A DNA stretch of 64,000 nucleotides from Corbicula japonica (GCA_038501625.1 JAZAYU010000010.1:6779380-6843379); one strand, 5' to 3'; counted from the first letter of the stretch, positions 45,395-58,588 are shown. The notes: generated from the letters alone by a model not told the origin. Program-made: numbers and translations.

Positions 45395-45745
45395 ATACCC
45401 AGATCTTATTCAAAAATACAGGAGCTGTTTAAAATCACTATTGCAACAAGGTATTTCACAGCCAGTTTTTATGGAGATTTAACATATAAACAAGAAGATA
45501 AAAGGCAATGTTATTTTCTCTCGGTTTTTCGTAAAAACCATCTGTAAATTTACAAAGAAAAGTTGCCAACATGATATTCTACAGCACTCTGCAGGCATGG
45601 TGATTAACCCATCTACAGTTGATCATTATGCTAATCTCTTTGGTTGCACGACGGTGGCTGGGGTTTAAGAGTTTATGAATGTTTATGGGGAAATCTTTTC
45701 TTAAAAGAACCTAGAAGCTCGATTTGTTTCTTTTATCCCTTTATC
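45395..45745 (+). pseudogene. Penelope-like element, C-terminal ORF fragment
   Basis: The frame with S-F-Y-G-D-L-T-Y-K and, after a shift, N-P-S-T-V-D-H-Y-A-N-L-F-G-C-T matches the C-terminal region of PLE polyproteins. GGGGTTTAAGAGTTTATGAA and GAAGCTCGATTTGTTTCTTT follow, then the match stops before the tail. The 66-codon frame at 45347-45547 belongs to this. Confidence 0.75.
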
Positions 45746-45794
45746 TATTATAAGATGTATATCAGCCTACATACGTTCATCAAAGACCAAACAC

Positions 45795-46000
45795 TATTAC
45801 AGTCAAACCTGTCTTAAGCAGCCACCATAGGCAGTGACAGAAATTGGCTGCATATCACAGGTGGCTGTTTAAGACAGATAATAAATAGAACTAAATGTCA
45901 GTTTAGGACATATTCAACCTGGCTGTTTCAAACAGGTGGTTGCTGAATGCAGGCGGCTGCTGAATGCAGGTGGCTGTATTTTCCTCTTTTTGTGTAGCAG
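45795..46000 (+). repeat. pogo-like MITE candidate, copy 1
   Basis: ACAGTCAAACCTGTCTTAAG, CAGCCACCATAGGCAGTGAC, GGCTGTTTAAGACAG and AATGTCAGTTTAGGA recur at 49200-49385. ACAGTCAAACCT resembles the CAGT(C/G)AACCT-type ends of pogo/Tigger-like elements. Several GCTGCTGAATGCAGG units repeat internally. No protein is encoded. Confidence 0.5.
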
Positions 46001-46652
46001 CTGTTTTTGCTAGGTGAAGCTATTTCATATTTTTAAATTTCAATGTTTTTGAATGTTTGTTGATATAACTACTAAACCAAAAAGTATGCCTTGTATGGTA
46101 ACATGCATGCCTTGTATTGTATTGATCAGAATGTTGTTTATCGTTTTGTTCTTAATGGTGTTTGAAAGTTATGAGAATAATTATTAATATTACCCACGAA
46201 ACTTCTGAATGATCTCAGCTCTGACGCTAAGGAAAACATTTAGTACAACCAGTTTATTGCAAGTTAAACCACTTCAATCTTGTGACAGCTATTTTCTATA
46301 AACCAAAATAGATCTATAACTTGAGGTATTTACACTTCAACTTCATCCTCTACGATGAAGCCTTTTTCATCAAACGGATCATAAATTCTTTTGGTAAACA
46401 GTGTGACGTATTACTCAAAAAGTAATGGCAACAGTTAGCCGTTCACTATAATTTATTTGACGTTGTACGATATTTTGACTGACGTCGCTGAGTAGTGAGC
46501 ACGCAGGTTTTGGCACGAGTTGCTGCGAAAAAGCGTGCCGTCATTCACTTTGTCGTCAACGTTGCTGATCCAACAGCCTTTTAAAAAAGCCGTAATATCA
46601 TAAATTCTTCTAATAATTTCTGTATTAATGAGAGTATTTATGAGTGTAAATA

Positions 46653-46810
46653 TTAGGATTGAATCAATATTTAACGGTTTTCATTTAGGTATGGAAAACA
46701 GTTGGGTTGTTAAAAGTATGCGTGAAGCCCTTCGGGTCTCACACACTTTAAAAGCCCCAACTGTTTTCCATTACCAAATGAAAACCACCAAATATCGATT
46801 CAATCCTTAA
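46653..46810. mobile_element. fold-back element with about 75-bp arms
   Basis: The left arm TTAGGATTGAATCAATATTT...TTTTCATTTAGGTATGGAAA...CAGTTGGG pairs with the right arm ending CAATCCTTAA. Arms meet at AAGCCCTTCGGGTCTC, itself a small hairpin. The 60-codon plus frame over it is an artefact of the fold-back. Confidence 0.8.
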
Positions 46811-47618
46811 GTAAAGTAAATGAAATGTCTATTTATCCACCTGTTCGAAAAGAACATCAGTAAGTCCCAAACAATTCTTAGGACATTTAATAGCAGGACA
46901 TTTAAAAGCGCTTTACATGCTTAGTTTTATCCCAGACTTTTATTCAATGAGTGGGCTAGAATTGTATGATACTAAACCTCTTTTAAAAATGTTAAATCTG
47001 CATGTTTAAAGTGCCTGCTATGTACTGAATATGCATTATGTTATGATGTCATATCGGATAGTTGTAAGGTATGTTAGTTATTCTATAGATATTCAGTGAT
47101 GTTTTGAAAATTTAAAAAAAAGAACGTCACTTCTACCTCCGTTAACAGTTCTCTCGGACTAGATTTTACGCATACGCTGCTCGCGCGTAAAATAACGCTC
47201 GTACATGTACTTAGTATACAATCTTTTTTATTTATTACATGTACAGAAAAATATTCTTCTTTCAAATAGCCATTCAAGCCTATACTTGTGCAAACGAGAA
47301 CACGCCCAACCTTATGGTCGTTCTAACTGAAAAAACAACAAATATTCAAAATAATTGACACTCGTATACCCTTCTAAAAAGAAACATATCTTTACGATAA
47401 CCACCATGAACTCGTTTAAACTTTCGCAATTTTCAAAGGAGAAAGGGGAATTTAAGACTTTCACAACAGATTTGTTTTAACACCTGCTGACAAGGCTTCA
47501 AATAATGTTATTATAGTGTGACGTATACTATATTAATATTCAAACTGAAGAGCTTAATACATGCAGCATTTATGCTCATACACTGATTTCTTCATCTGAG
47601 AGTGATATTATAAGTGCA

Positions 47619-48070
47619 TACCCATCTACAGTTGATCATTATGCTTACCTCTTTGGTTGCACGACGGTGACAGGGGTTTAGGAGTTGATGAAGATTTTGT
47701 AAGGAAATCTTTTTAGGTGTTAATGAAGATTTTGTGAGGAAATCTTTTTTTAAAGAAGATGGAAGCTCGATTTGTTACTTGGAGTTATTTCACCAAGACT
47801 TGTTATGTGATTTGAGAAACTGTTTGGACAAGTGTGAGGTTGGTGCACCCTAGAACATGGTTTTAACCCCCAGTGGCAATTTGTTTTACCACTGGCCCTT
47901 CCAAGTTGGTAACCCCAAGGGTTCTCTTTTTCGTTTATTGTTTGTTTCGTCTTATTTGAATTTGACAAACTTATAACAGACATGCTCTCTTTTCCTCTCT
48001 TCCTTTTCGCTGCGTGGGGAGGCTGTGTTTTGTAAGTGTGTCGATTCATGATATGCATATTTCACTTTTT
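47619..48070 (+). mobile_element. Penelope-like element, C-terminal ORF end plus 3' tail
   Basis: CCCATCTACAGTTGATCATT, GGTTGCACGACGGTGACAGG and a 39-base local duplication (GAAGATTTTGT(A/G)AGGAAATC twice) are followed by GAAGCTCGATTTGTTACTTG. The tail then continues: GTTGGTGCACCCTAGAACAT, CCCCAGTGGCAATTTG, GTTCTCTTTTTCGTTTATTG and TGGGGAGGCTGTGTTTTG. It lies about 700 bp upstream of the channel gene. Confidence 0.8.
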
Positions 48071-48760
48071 GCCTACTAATAGCAAAAAGCCCTATAGTTT
48101 TCTTTTGTAAATGATTTGCACGGAGATATTAAGTTAATGCCACAAAACTGTCAAGAAAGGAAGGATTTTGAGCATAGATCTACTCGGAGGATATCAATTA
48201 AATTTTTGTAAAGGTAACTTTTGCAAACCAGAAAAAATATGCACATTTAAGGTATATCATTTGTCCGTACATCAAATGCTACAACAGTAGGCAGCTATTA
48301 AAATATTTTAACTGTATATACTAGGAAAAATAATCACAATTACCTTAGAACTGTTATTAAAGTCTTAAACGGTCATGGTTCTGATAAACATCACTGGACA
48401 TTTGATTAAACGGGAGCCAATCTGTATTATAAGCCATCAATTATTTAAATGTCCCCATCATTAACACTGTGGCACTATCTATTTAATCTCAGTGACTTAC
48501 AAAATCAATTTTCCCAATGGCTTTCAACTATCCGGAACTTTTGAACTACATTTAATTATCGAATTAATAGCATAACCGATGGACTGAGCAGAAGTTTATG
48601 CGCTCAAATATATGTTTGATATGTTTATTTCATTTAAGTTTAAAAAAGAGCTTGCTAAATTAATAGAATTCTTATGAATGATGTATGGAAAAAATGTGTT
48701 TGTAATTGACACAACTTTTGTAAAATACAGATATTTACTCAAGTAAGATATAAACTGAGA
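48071..48760 (+). other. upstream region of the DEG/ENaC gene
   Basis: AT-rich, no clear core promoter. TTTGTAAAATACAG at 48717-48730 could be a splice acceptor, in which case the first coding exon also carries 5' UTR from 48731 and an upstream noncoding exon exists. This is unproven. Confidence 0.3.
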
Positions 48761-48859
48761 ATGGCCGGAGAAAGAATGTCATTTCCTAAAAGCGTACAGA
48801 AAGATTTTCTATCGTCCGACGACGAAACTAAGCCAACTACATTCAAAGAGACGTTACAG
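48761..48859 (+). CDS. DEG/ENaC exon 1 (residues 1-33)
   Basis: It starts ATGGCCGGAGAA and encodes the cytosolic N-terminus ending F-K-E-T-L-Q, typical of the family just before the H-G motif. It ends in phase 0 at CAG with donor GTAAAT. The next exon continues with N-L-A-E-S-S-S-L-H-G, supporting the join. A second ATG at codon 6 is an alternative start. Confidence 0.85.
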
Positions 48860-51800
48860 GTAAATATATATTACTTATTTTTTATTTAGCATAGTTCATC
48901 AAACATCAATAAGGCAAAAAAAGTTAATATTTAATAATGCGTGTCTTATAATGCCGCTGGTATACCAGTGTTGGCCATTAACCAGAACGTTTCAGCTAAA
49001 ACCTCTTTTATGGGGTTTATGTATTCTTATTGCCTATATTAAATTACTTTTAAATTAGCAAAAAAACTTTGCTAGTTCTTTAGTTTAATCAGTTACAGAA
49101 TTAAAATTTTAAATACATACGTATGTGGCGCGTCGCGCGAAAAAAAGTTCCTTCGGACAGTCAATTCGTTAAAATTAGAAAGTTGAGCAGACGACTTTAG
49201 GTATACAGTCAAATCTTTCTTTAGCAGCCACACAAGGGAGTCACAAAAAGTGGCTGCTGAAGACAGGTGGCTGTTAATGACAGTAAAAAATTAGAACAAA
49301 ATGTCAGTTTAGGTTCTATTCAAGCTTTCTGTTTAAGACAGGCGATTGCTATACGCAGATGGCTGCTAAGGCACCTAACGGGAAAAACATGTTATTGTCA
49401 AAATTTGTAACACAATCTCTAAATAATTATGGGAATTAAATCGGTAATTGTAACAAGTATTATGTTAAAAATATTACCGATTACAAGTTCCCCCTTGACG
49501 TGCCCCCTAGATAATCAAACGCATTAAGATTAACTAAGTCGGTGACCCCCAAATTTTATTCGCTTATTCAATTGGAATTGCTTTTTTCAAACTTTTTAAG
49601 CCAAAAAATCAAACATTAAATTCGGGAATTTTTCACAATTTTGAAAAAGTCGACAGAAAGAAGGCAAAACTCGACGTCATTTTTAACGCGAAAACGGCAT
49701 TTAACGATACACAACGTTGTCAAAACTGGTCACATTATGTTAAATCTTATATCACCGGAAAGGTATTTTCAGCGCCAATCCATCTGTAAAAGAATAAGTG
49801 AAATTAGAAACCCCAATTTTCAACCAGCCCCGAAAAGGTGTTCGACGAACGTCGTTGGCGCCACTGCAGAAAACTGCCGTTGATAGCTAACTTTGCTGGT
49901 AAATATCTAAACAACTATTTGATGAATCGAAAAACGGTTTGCGGATTCATGCTGGAATCATCGTCAATTAATACCATACCAAATTGCATAAAGAAATTCG
50001 AAAATTCGCAAAGTGTCGCGTTCCACCTTAAGGTATTGCACCTTTCGTCATTGCACTGTCATCAATGAAAAAATAAAACATTTAAAATTCCTCTAACAAA
50101 CATTCGCGGCCTATTTCGCCTAAATAAATGTTATTCAATTTAATATGTGTCTGTATATAACTTACGTTAATAAAAGTAAGAATAGCTACACAAAATTTAA
50201 ATGCCCACATGAGCAATACATGTTTGTTACTGACAACACTATGTGAGATCTTTTTGTCAGGAAAATGTAAACATTATGAAATATTTATAAATACAAATGT
50301 AGATGAAAAGGGAGCTTTGAAGACCCTCGACCACGAGAAATATGAAAATATTGCAGGCTCGGTTTGATTGAGCCAGTTCATGGACAGTACATGTAATGGT
50401 AATGCTTTTTACTGCCGCGCCACCTCGCCCCGGGTTGAGCGCAACTCAATATTTATACCAATAAACAGTACAATTTTGATCCATCCCAAACAACGGTATG
50501 CATTTGGCGGAACCTTCAATGCGGTATTTTAAGATTAATACCATTCCATGTTCAGCGGCGTATGGTCCCCAGATAAAAGAATGGGTTTGCTCTAAACGAG
50601 AAAACAATGGGCGAGTCTAAACCGAATAGAATTTTGAGAGGGGAAATTTGAGAATTTGAGAGTGTGTTAGACCTTGTTATTTCCTGGTCGCCTTAAAAGT
50701 TTATTGTTTGTGTTATGATGAAAATAGAATTGTAGAAAAATCTTAGGTCGAGCATTTTTTCTTTACTGTTCAAGATTTTTTTATTAGACTTGCTTCATAT
50801 TTAATTAAGTTTTTATTCATTCTAGCATGAATATTTCTTTACTTTTCTAATTAAGATTTGAAATATAAGACTGATTATATTTTTGGGTCGGAAGACTCAG
50901 AGTTAACATTTTTCTGACTCTTAACAGTCTCAACTGGTTTAAAATAGTCACAAACTGAATGCCCCCACACCGCCGAAAAGTAGTTCTTATGTTTAAAAGC
51001 GCCAGTCAAATGATTGATGATCTTAAAAGCTATACAAAATGAGAAAGTTTATTTAAATATTGCATGAACCATCATAATTTAGAAGAATTATACACATGGA
51101 ATAACAAATCAGATTTTGAACGATGAGCGCATAAAAAAACAACGTTCACTTTTTGTTTACTAACTGTGTGCCAGTACATATCATTTAATTGAAAATATAA
51201 GTTCCACAATGAAATGCTAGTGAGTAAAAGCTAGACAGGAGGCATGTCAGTACATCCAATGCTTTGATTTACAAAGCAGATATTACAGTTCGTCCCCATC
51301 AAGCATTACATTTGATTGTTTTTCTGAGAATGATTCGCTTATCGAGTGTTGATCTATAGCAAAAGGTGATTAAGTGATAATGTATTAAATTATATTTTCG
51401 CAAAGTGAAAATAAAATAGAAATCAATTAAATCCCGTGGCCTTCCTGGCGAGGTTGGAACATGCACGCCATATCACTCCCCTTGCCCATGAGAACTCCTT
51501 ACATTTGAGACCGGATTTTGATAATCATTAATTGACCTTTCAATTTGTATACAAAACACAAATAAAGTTACTTTTAAAAAGTTAGTTTTGAAAATTTCAA
51601 CCCATGCAGACAGTCCAGGTAAACTGTTTGTATTTTAGTAAGTAGTAAAGAAGGAAGGCATGCGCCTTGTACCCTTCTTAAAACTGCTTTTCAAACAATG
51701 AAATACCAGAAGGATAACAAATAAATCAAATATACAGCCTATATGACTGTAATGTAGTTTATGAAATCTGAAATAAAAAAAAATTAGGATGCCTAGCAAT

Positions 51801-54800
51801 TTAATATTTAGATAAGCTGTTCTAGTTAATATGAATTTAAAGAAAGACAAAATTAAAAGATTAATATTATTACAGGTTAACAAACATATTATATGTAAGA
51901 AGGTTTTATTAGGATGATCTATGCAAGCGTTAGGAGCCATGATCACCTATACCGATTTGAATTCAGATATAAAAAATTTCTCTCAATAGACTCTATCCTG
52001 TATTTAATGAGAAGAAGAACAGCGTTCGTCTGTTAACATCCTTTTATAATTTAAATGAAATAGGCTACGCCGTGTATGATAACTCAGTTGCATATGTATA
52101 AAAGATTAAAAAGTGCAGTATGGCAGTCAATTTTACGCTTTACTTTTAGTGAGACGAAACTGGCCTTAACCATCTACCACCTTACCGAAAAGCGATCGCA
52201 TCATTTCACAATCGAATAAAAGTGTTCAAAAATATTTTGAAATTGCTCAATTTTTAATGAAAAAAATGGATCTGTGCAAACGGAAAACAAATTTGCAACG
52301 TTTGGTTTTACCGCAACCTTGGTAAAATCAACATAGATGTAAATTTTAAATATTTTTCCGCAAGTTTGATTTTGTGTTGCAATCTCGTTGAAAGAAGTGA
52401 AGATGATATTAACAGGTTTGAGAACCCTGATTATATGCAAAGAAAATTAAATTACAAGATCGTGGTACATGTAGTTATAAAATCTGTAAAGTTTAACAAG
52501 AATACAAAATGGCTTTAACAGGAATGTAACGTGGATTTTTTATATAACAATGAATTTTATTATCTATTTCTAAGAAAACAATTATAATGGAAAATAGAAA
52601 TAAATTTCTTCTTAAAAAATATTTGCATAACAAGAAAAGTTAGAATGGCATAATTATTATCTAAACATAATTATCTCAACAAAGACTTAAGACTTTAGGG
52701 TAGGAATCGACGTTCAATGCATTGTTGTAGCACGCTTAAAAGGCTGCGAAATGAAGATATAATAGCTTTAGGGTGGTGGTATATTAGATAATTTGAACTA
52801 TTAACAACAACATTTTAACGACATAGCATCGATCTCTTGCCTGTGGAAATTTATATTTAATGTCAATAAACGAGAGTGACCGTCATGCTTCGGTATTCAA
52901 GTATCGACGAATGGTAAATTATTTATAAATTATTTCTAATCACTTCTTGAACTTTTGCCTCTAATACTTGCTAAGTTTTAATCGGGCATGAATAACTAGC
53001 AAAAGTACTATTCGTTCGATGCTTTTGATAGGTGAAATTAGTCCGCAGAGATCACAGGTACGCCAACCGAGACAGCCTTTATGTAAACTTTTAACGTAAT
53101 TTTCCTTGTAACAAAACATTGTTTTTTATAATCTTAGACTTATCTTACCTGTGTTCATAACATTGGAGGTACTTGATATTACTTAAAAATGAAATATCGA
53201 GGTTTTTCTTGGAAGGCTAGTAACCCTGGGTAAAATATTCAAATCTTATCATTAAACAGTTCATGTCTTGGGATTGATGTTTTAACTGATACGATTGTGA
53301 CATGCTCAGTTTTGGGTAAATATGATTTTCACTAATAAATAATATTGTGATAATATTTATGAAGAAGCATCATTGCAAAGCAAATGTTTTTACCTGCATG
53401 AAAAAAAAGGTTAATTTTTGTTGAGCATGTTTTTTTCACCCCCATGTACCTGTGGTTCCTTAAAATAAACTAGTCTCGGCAGCACAAACTGAGTTGTTTG
53501 TTTGTTTAGGGGTGTATTGAGACTTTACAATGCTCTTTTGCCATGCTCAGATCATGCTGATCAAATTCCTTGTTTTTTTTCATTTTTTTGTATTTGTGTT
53601 CCTTTCTTAAGTGTAAAAATGTCTGAGTATTATTTTATGATAATTTTAGAATCTCGCTGAATCAAGTTCGTTGCACGGGATCCCAAAAATAGTGACGTCA
53701 CGTCAGTTAGCTGTCAAGGTTTTATGGTGTCTTCTATTTGTGGGCACATTTTCTATATTCACCATCCAGCTCTATAACCTTTTCAAGTAAGTAGCGTGAA
53801 AGGGAAGGTAAAAATCGCCACTGACCGTTAAATGTTTTGACAAAGATTCGTGAAAACCTTTTTAAATTGACGATAATTACACGAAATTCAATATGTAATC
53901 AATATTTTATTACGTTCTTTAAGTAACGGTATATATTTATGGCGTTTAAGAAAAACGTTAACATTTAACGTTTGTAACGTAATCCATTGAGAAAAACATT
54001 ATATTTAATCTGATAATTTAAAAAAAACGCACACAATAATAAGTTCTCTTGCAATTACATAATCAAGTTTGTTCATAAATCATTACTAAAGTTGAATCAG
54101 TTTCGAGAATTTCGACGGCGCGTTTGCAGTCTACGGTCGTTAAACATTCATAGTTATAAATTGCCATATCAAAACAGAAACTTCAAAGATATGTTTTAAA
54201 GTCACGATCATGTTAAACAACTATTTCCCGAGGCATATTAACTTTCGCCTTTTAATTAATACATTTTATATTCTCCTAATTAATGTTTTATATGCTCATT
54301 CCCACGTAGCCGCCGACTTAGTGACCGTAAAATTATGTTTTCACCAAAGACTGATTTTTAACTGGATCAACAAGACAGAATAGAACCTGATGATTAACAA
54401 GTAACATGCAATACAATTCGACACAAATTACAAGTCACAGTTTAATCGCCATCGAGGTGTGAATAATTTATCGGTCGTTATTCTCTAGGGGTTTCCAATG
54501 AAAACAAAAAAGAAATTATACTTCAAGGAACCGATACCTGTGAAAATTAGATGTAGCATAAGTTTATAAAAAGATTATTCTGATGTTGATCGAGTGGGTG
54601 GGGTGAGTTACGCCAGAATATTACCAAATTCTCAAATTGCCTAGAACCTGGTTTTAACTCCCCAGTGGCAAATTGTTTTGCCACTGACCGTTCCAAGGCG
54701 GTAACCCCCCGGGTTCTAACTTTCGTTAATTGTTTGTGGCGTCCATTTGAAACTGATTATTGTAAAACCATTCTCTATTTTCCTCTTTACTTTTTGGCTG

Positions 54801-57800
54801 TGTGGGGAGGCAGTGTCTGCTGTATGTGGCCATTCCTGATATGCATATTTCACCTTTTTTTAATTCAACGGTTAATGAAATCTAGGATTTTATCATATAA
54901 AATAGTACGAACATATATTTAAAATAACACACTACTACCTACAACACATTTTCTGTAATACATATCTATGATTGTGTGCTACCACTTGGATCTCTCCAGA
55001 CAATAAGTCTGTTAATTTTTGTATGAACACAACGCAAAAACGGGTCAGTACAACCTGATAAAGTAAGTCAATATGCAACAATATCCTAAATATGCAGTAT
55101 CGTTAAACTGTTACTAGCGCTTTCGGCTAAACTACTTTTTATTAGTTTGACAAAACTGATTAAATGGAAGCCTTATTGCATGTATATACGAGCATCTTGT
55201 CGTTATGAATTAAAGCCTTTAGCGAAATTGGAATAGCATTGTTAGGTGCTGTCGACGTACGTGTTCGCTTCCCAGTACGGGTGATATAATTTTTAAGAGA
55301 TCTGTTATGTAACCAATTGTCTCTGTTTTCAGAACGTTTTATTCCTATCCAGTTCAGACGACGGTTTCACTATCCTTCAACTCAATAGCGTTTCCCGCTA
55401 TAACATTATGTAATATGAACCCAGTGAAGAGCTCGTTCCTCTACCAAGGATATTCTCAACAGTTAGCAGATATCCTCAATTCCGAGGTAGTTTTTTTTAA
55501 ATTTCTTTTCCAGCAAGTTTTTCTAAAATTCTAGATGTCGACCACTTATTCGTGCTCAAGGCAAATGTTTTTTAGAGGATTTTACATTCAATATTTAATA
55601 AATATTAGCAATTTGAAGTATTTTGCTGTAGACACCCAGAAGAAAAAAAGCAATGAAAATGTATCAAACAAATTGTCCACTTAGTAAATGTAGCAGTCTT
55701 ACTGGTCTTTATAAAAATGAATAGGCACTAAGCTGTATAGCTATGCATCGTTTGTAATGCGACTAGACAAACAGATCACTTACTGAAATTATTAAATGTT
55801 TTCAAATATCATAATTTATAATCTAAACAGTAACAGACCTAAACAAAGCTAATGTGATGCCTTTGTGTTCAAATAGATTTCTTATTTATTTATTTCAGTC
55901 ATCTGTACGTAAAAAGAGGTCTGTAAAGAAGCGACCAGCCAACTCTAAAATAAGTAAACAAAAACGTGAATTGGATATAAACGATGCTCAACCCAATTCG
56001 AATCATGATGGATCTGGTGATTTCGAACTTATGTTGAAAAGACAAACAACTGACATAATGCAGGATGCAACAAAACAGGACATGAGCGACAACAACGTTG
56101 ATTACTTTGACTCTAATCAGGAGTTTTTTGAGCAACAGTATTCAAATGAAATATTGCAGTCGTCCGAATCTAATAAAGATTTAGTAGGAAGTCTTGATAA
56201 TGACCATCTTGAGGGTCTTCAACATAGATGGAAAAGAGCAGATTCTCCTATGTATTCTGCAAACAATGTGCACCAGGGTGAATTGTCTTCATCGAATTCC
56301 TTGGACACACAATCTAACCGTTTAACTGATGATTACTCAACTTCCACGCCATTTTTAACCACAGCGCCTGTTTACACTGTGTCTGCAAGCAGATCATTTG
56401 AGCAAATTATGGACACGACTTTATCAGTAAGTCCATCCTCAGCATTTGCATACGACGGTAATGAAGAAACTGGATCTGGATATGGTTCTGGTCGGTACAA
56501 AAGGTCTGCATCCGGTTCCGGTTACTACGACGGATCTGGTTCGGGTTCCGGAAGTTACTACGACGGATCTGGTTCCGGTTCCGGAAGTTACTACGAAGGC
56601 TCTGGTTATTACGATTACTACGATTACTGGGGCTCTGGCAGTTATAGCTGGACACAGTATTACAGCTCTTGGTATCCTTATCAGCAGAAACCGACTAAAG
56701 ATAAATGGGATGCAAGAGTAAATCAGTTTAAGGTGGTCTTCAGGAATTTATCACTGTGAGCTTTTTAATAATATTAAATTAGCGATTATTCCTTTTCCCT
56801 TTTCATATATTCTATTTATATGTCACCCGAGCGCAGAGTATGTCCCGCTTTGTTAAAAGGCACCTATTGCTTAACCGTTTATTATCATGTCGCCACTTGG
56901 TTCCGAGGGTTTAAATGTATTTCAAGAAAAATGTCTCCGTTTATTTTCATGTTTTAGCTCGGTCTCAAAGTTTAGTGTTTTTTTCTTTCACCCGTTATTG
57001 TCGTGCCCTCGCTTGGTTCAACGGTTTAAGTGTTTTCAAGAATTATTCCTGCATGTCTCCGCTTGGTTTCAGGGTTTTAATGTTGTTGTTGTTGTTGTTG
57101 TTGTTTTTTTTACAAAAAAAGTCTTTCCTTTGCTAACTGTGTCTTCTCTTGGTCCAATGGTTGAAGTGTTTTCAAGAATTATTCCTCTGCTTAGTTCATG
57201 TCTTGGCTTGATTTCAGGGTTGCTATAAATGTTGTGAAACTGATTCCTCCGCTCATTGCCATGTCTCTGCTTAATTGCATGCTTTAAGAGTCCTTTTTTC
57301 AGAATGGTTGGTTCGCTATTTGCTGTGCCTCTGTTTGGTCTAAGAGTTTGGATTTTTTTTCAAGAATGTTCCTGCGCTTTATTCAAGTCATAACTTAATT
57401 CCAGGGTTTAAGTATTATTTCAAGAATAATTCATTCGCTTACTAGTATTGTCGTGTCAACTTTTGATTCCATGTATTAAGTGTGTTTAAGAATGGATAGT
57501 TTGCTAGTTGTCGTGTCTTTGCTTGGCCTCATGGTTAAACGATAGTGCCTCTAGCTGGGAGCGAACCCGCACAGTTACGTCGTCAGCGCCTAGCCCTGCA
57601 ATTCCTGCGAAGCAACCAACTGAGCTAGCCGGGACAACCCCCAAAAAAGGTTGATCGAATAGCCCTTGTATACGTAACCATCATTGCTTGACATCGGTAA
57701 CGTGTTATTTTACTGATAACAGAAGTGAATAAATGTGCGGGGAGACGTTTTAAAGTGATTTCAAAAATGGTTCGTTCGCCAGTGACGTGTCTCCGCATGA

Positions 57801-58513
57801 TTCCAGTGTTTAAGTATTTAATAATAGTTCCTCCGCTCATTGTCATGTCTCCGGTTGGAAACTTTAAATGTTAAATTCGTTTATTTTCACTCCTCCGCTA
57901 TGTTCCAGGGATTGTGTGTTTTAAAAAAGATTTTCCGCTATTCCTTTACTTCCAACTTTGCATTATTAATTATTGAAGATTAAGAAATCCATCTCTTTTT
58001 ATGAAGAAACTCAATTATTCGCTATTTCGCTACCAAGACATTGTATGTGGAACCTAATGTATCAACTACTCACAGTTATAACAGTTTCGTACTTTCCTTT
58101 AAATTTAACTTTTTATTTTAATAAAAATTTTGGTTAACTATCATTATTGCTTTATTTACCTGTTCAAAGGGATGTTCGAAAAGAAATTGGACATCAAAAG
58201 GACGACATGTTTCAGTCAGCTACCTTTGCTGGAAGAGTACAGAATGTCAGGTGAGTGTTCTAAAAATAAATTATTCCATCTATGATGACATAAGATACTG
58301 GCAACCCGAGAAATGTAGTAACAGCAGCGTCATTATCACAATTGGAGTGGTCAAGTTTATCAGGACGGTATCAGTTACGGAGTCGTTCTACTTGCTACAG
58401 TAACAATAACTTAATGACGGCGTATATCGCCTCTCTACGCATTGAGACGTTTCTAAACGAAAACAAAGCATGTCATATATCTGTTGCGAAACAGATAGCA
58501 AAACATCAACAAT

Positions 58514-58588
<75 letters not shown>

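Larger units (their letters stand above)
48860..53649 (+). other. DEG/ENaC intron 1 (4.8 kb)
   Basis: It holds the pogo-like repeat at 49200, R1 repeat at 50290, and AT-rich filler. A less AT-rich stretch at 49640-50070 has two overlapping plus frames (80 and 76 codons) without motifs. No additional in-phase exon was recognised. Confidence 0.7.
53787..55332 (+). other. DEG/ENaC intron 2
   Basis: Contains a PLE tail (54641-54862) and a SINE head (55212-55310) within AT-rich sequence. The SINE ends about 20 bp before the exon 3 acceptor. Confidence 0.75.
56756..58169 (+). other. DEG/ENaC intron 4
   Basis: Mostly a degenerate minisatellite (56885-57910) with a SINE inserted at about 57540-57745. 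The end is AT-rich with a clean CAAAG acceptor. Confidence 0.75.

Noticed and set aside
49641..50068. Two overlapping frames in channel intron 1 as a nested gene or extra exons
   Set aside because: No family motif. Exons 1 and 2 already join in phase with uninterrupted conserved DEG/ENaC sequence.
56407..56721. 82- and 91-codon frames overlapping exon 4
   Set aside because: Alternative-frame shadows of the channel's repeat-rich exon. The exon frame has in-phase splice sites at both ends and continues family motifs on each side.
55854..56759. Exon 4 as a stand-alone gene, such as a neuropeptide or shell-matrix precursor starting at ATG 55854
   Set aside because: There is no convincing signal peptide at 55854. 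The acceptor at 55897 and donor at 56756 join neighbouring DEG/ENaC exons in exact phase. A released peptide is still possible as a processing product.
43938..57745. True tRNA genes at the A-box/B-box sequences
   Set aside because: The heads are degenerate, cloverleaf pairing is not maintained, and they are joined to a shared body sequence, which fits SINEs.
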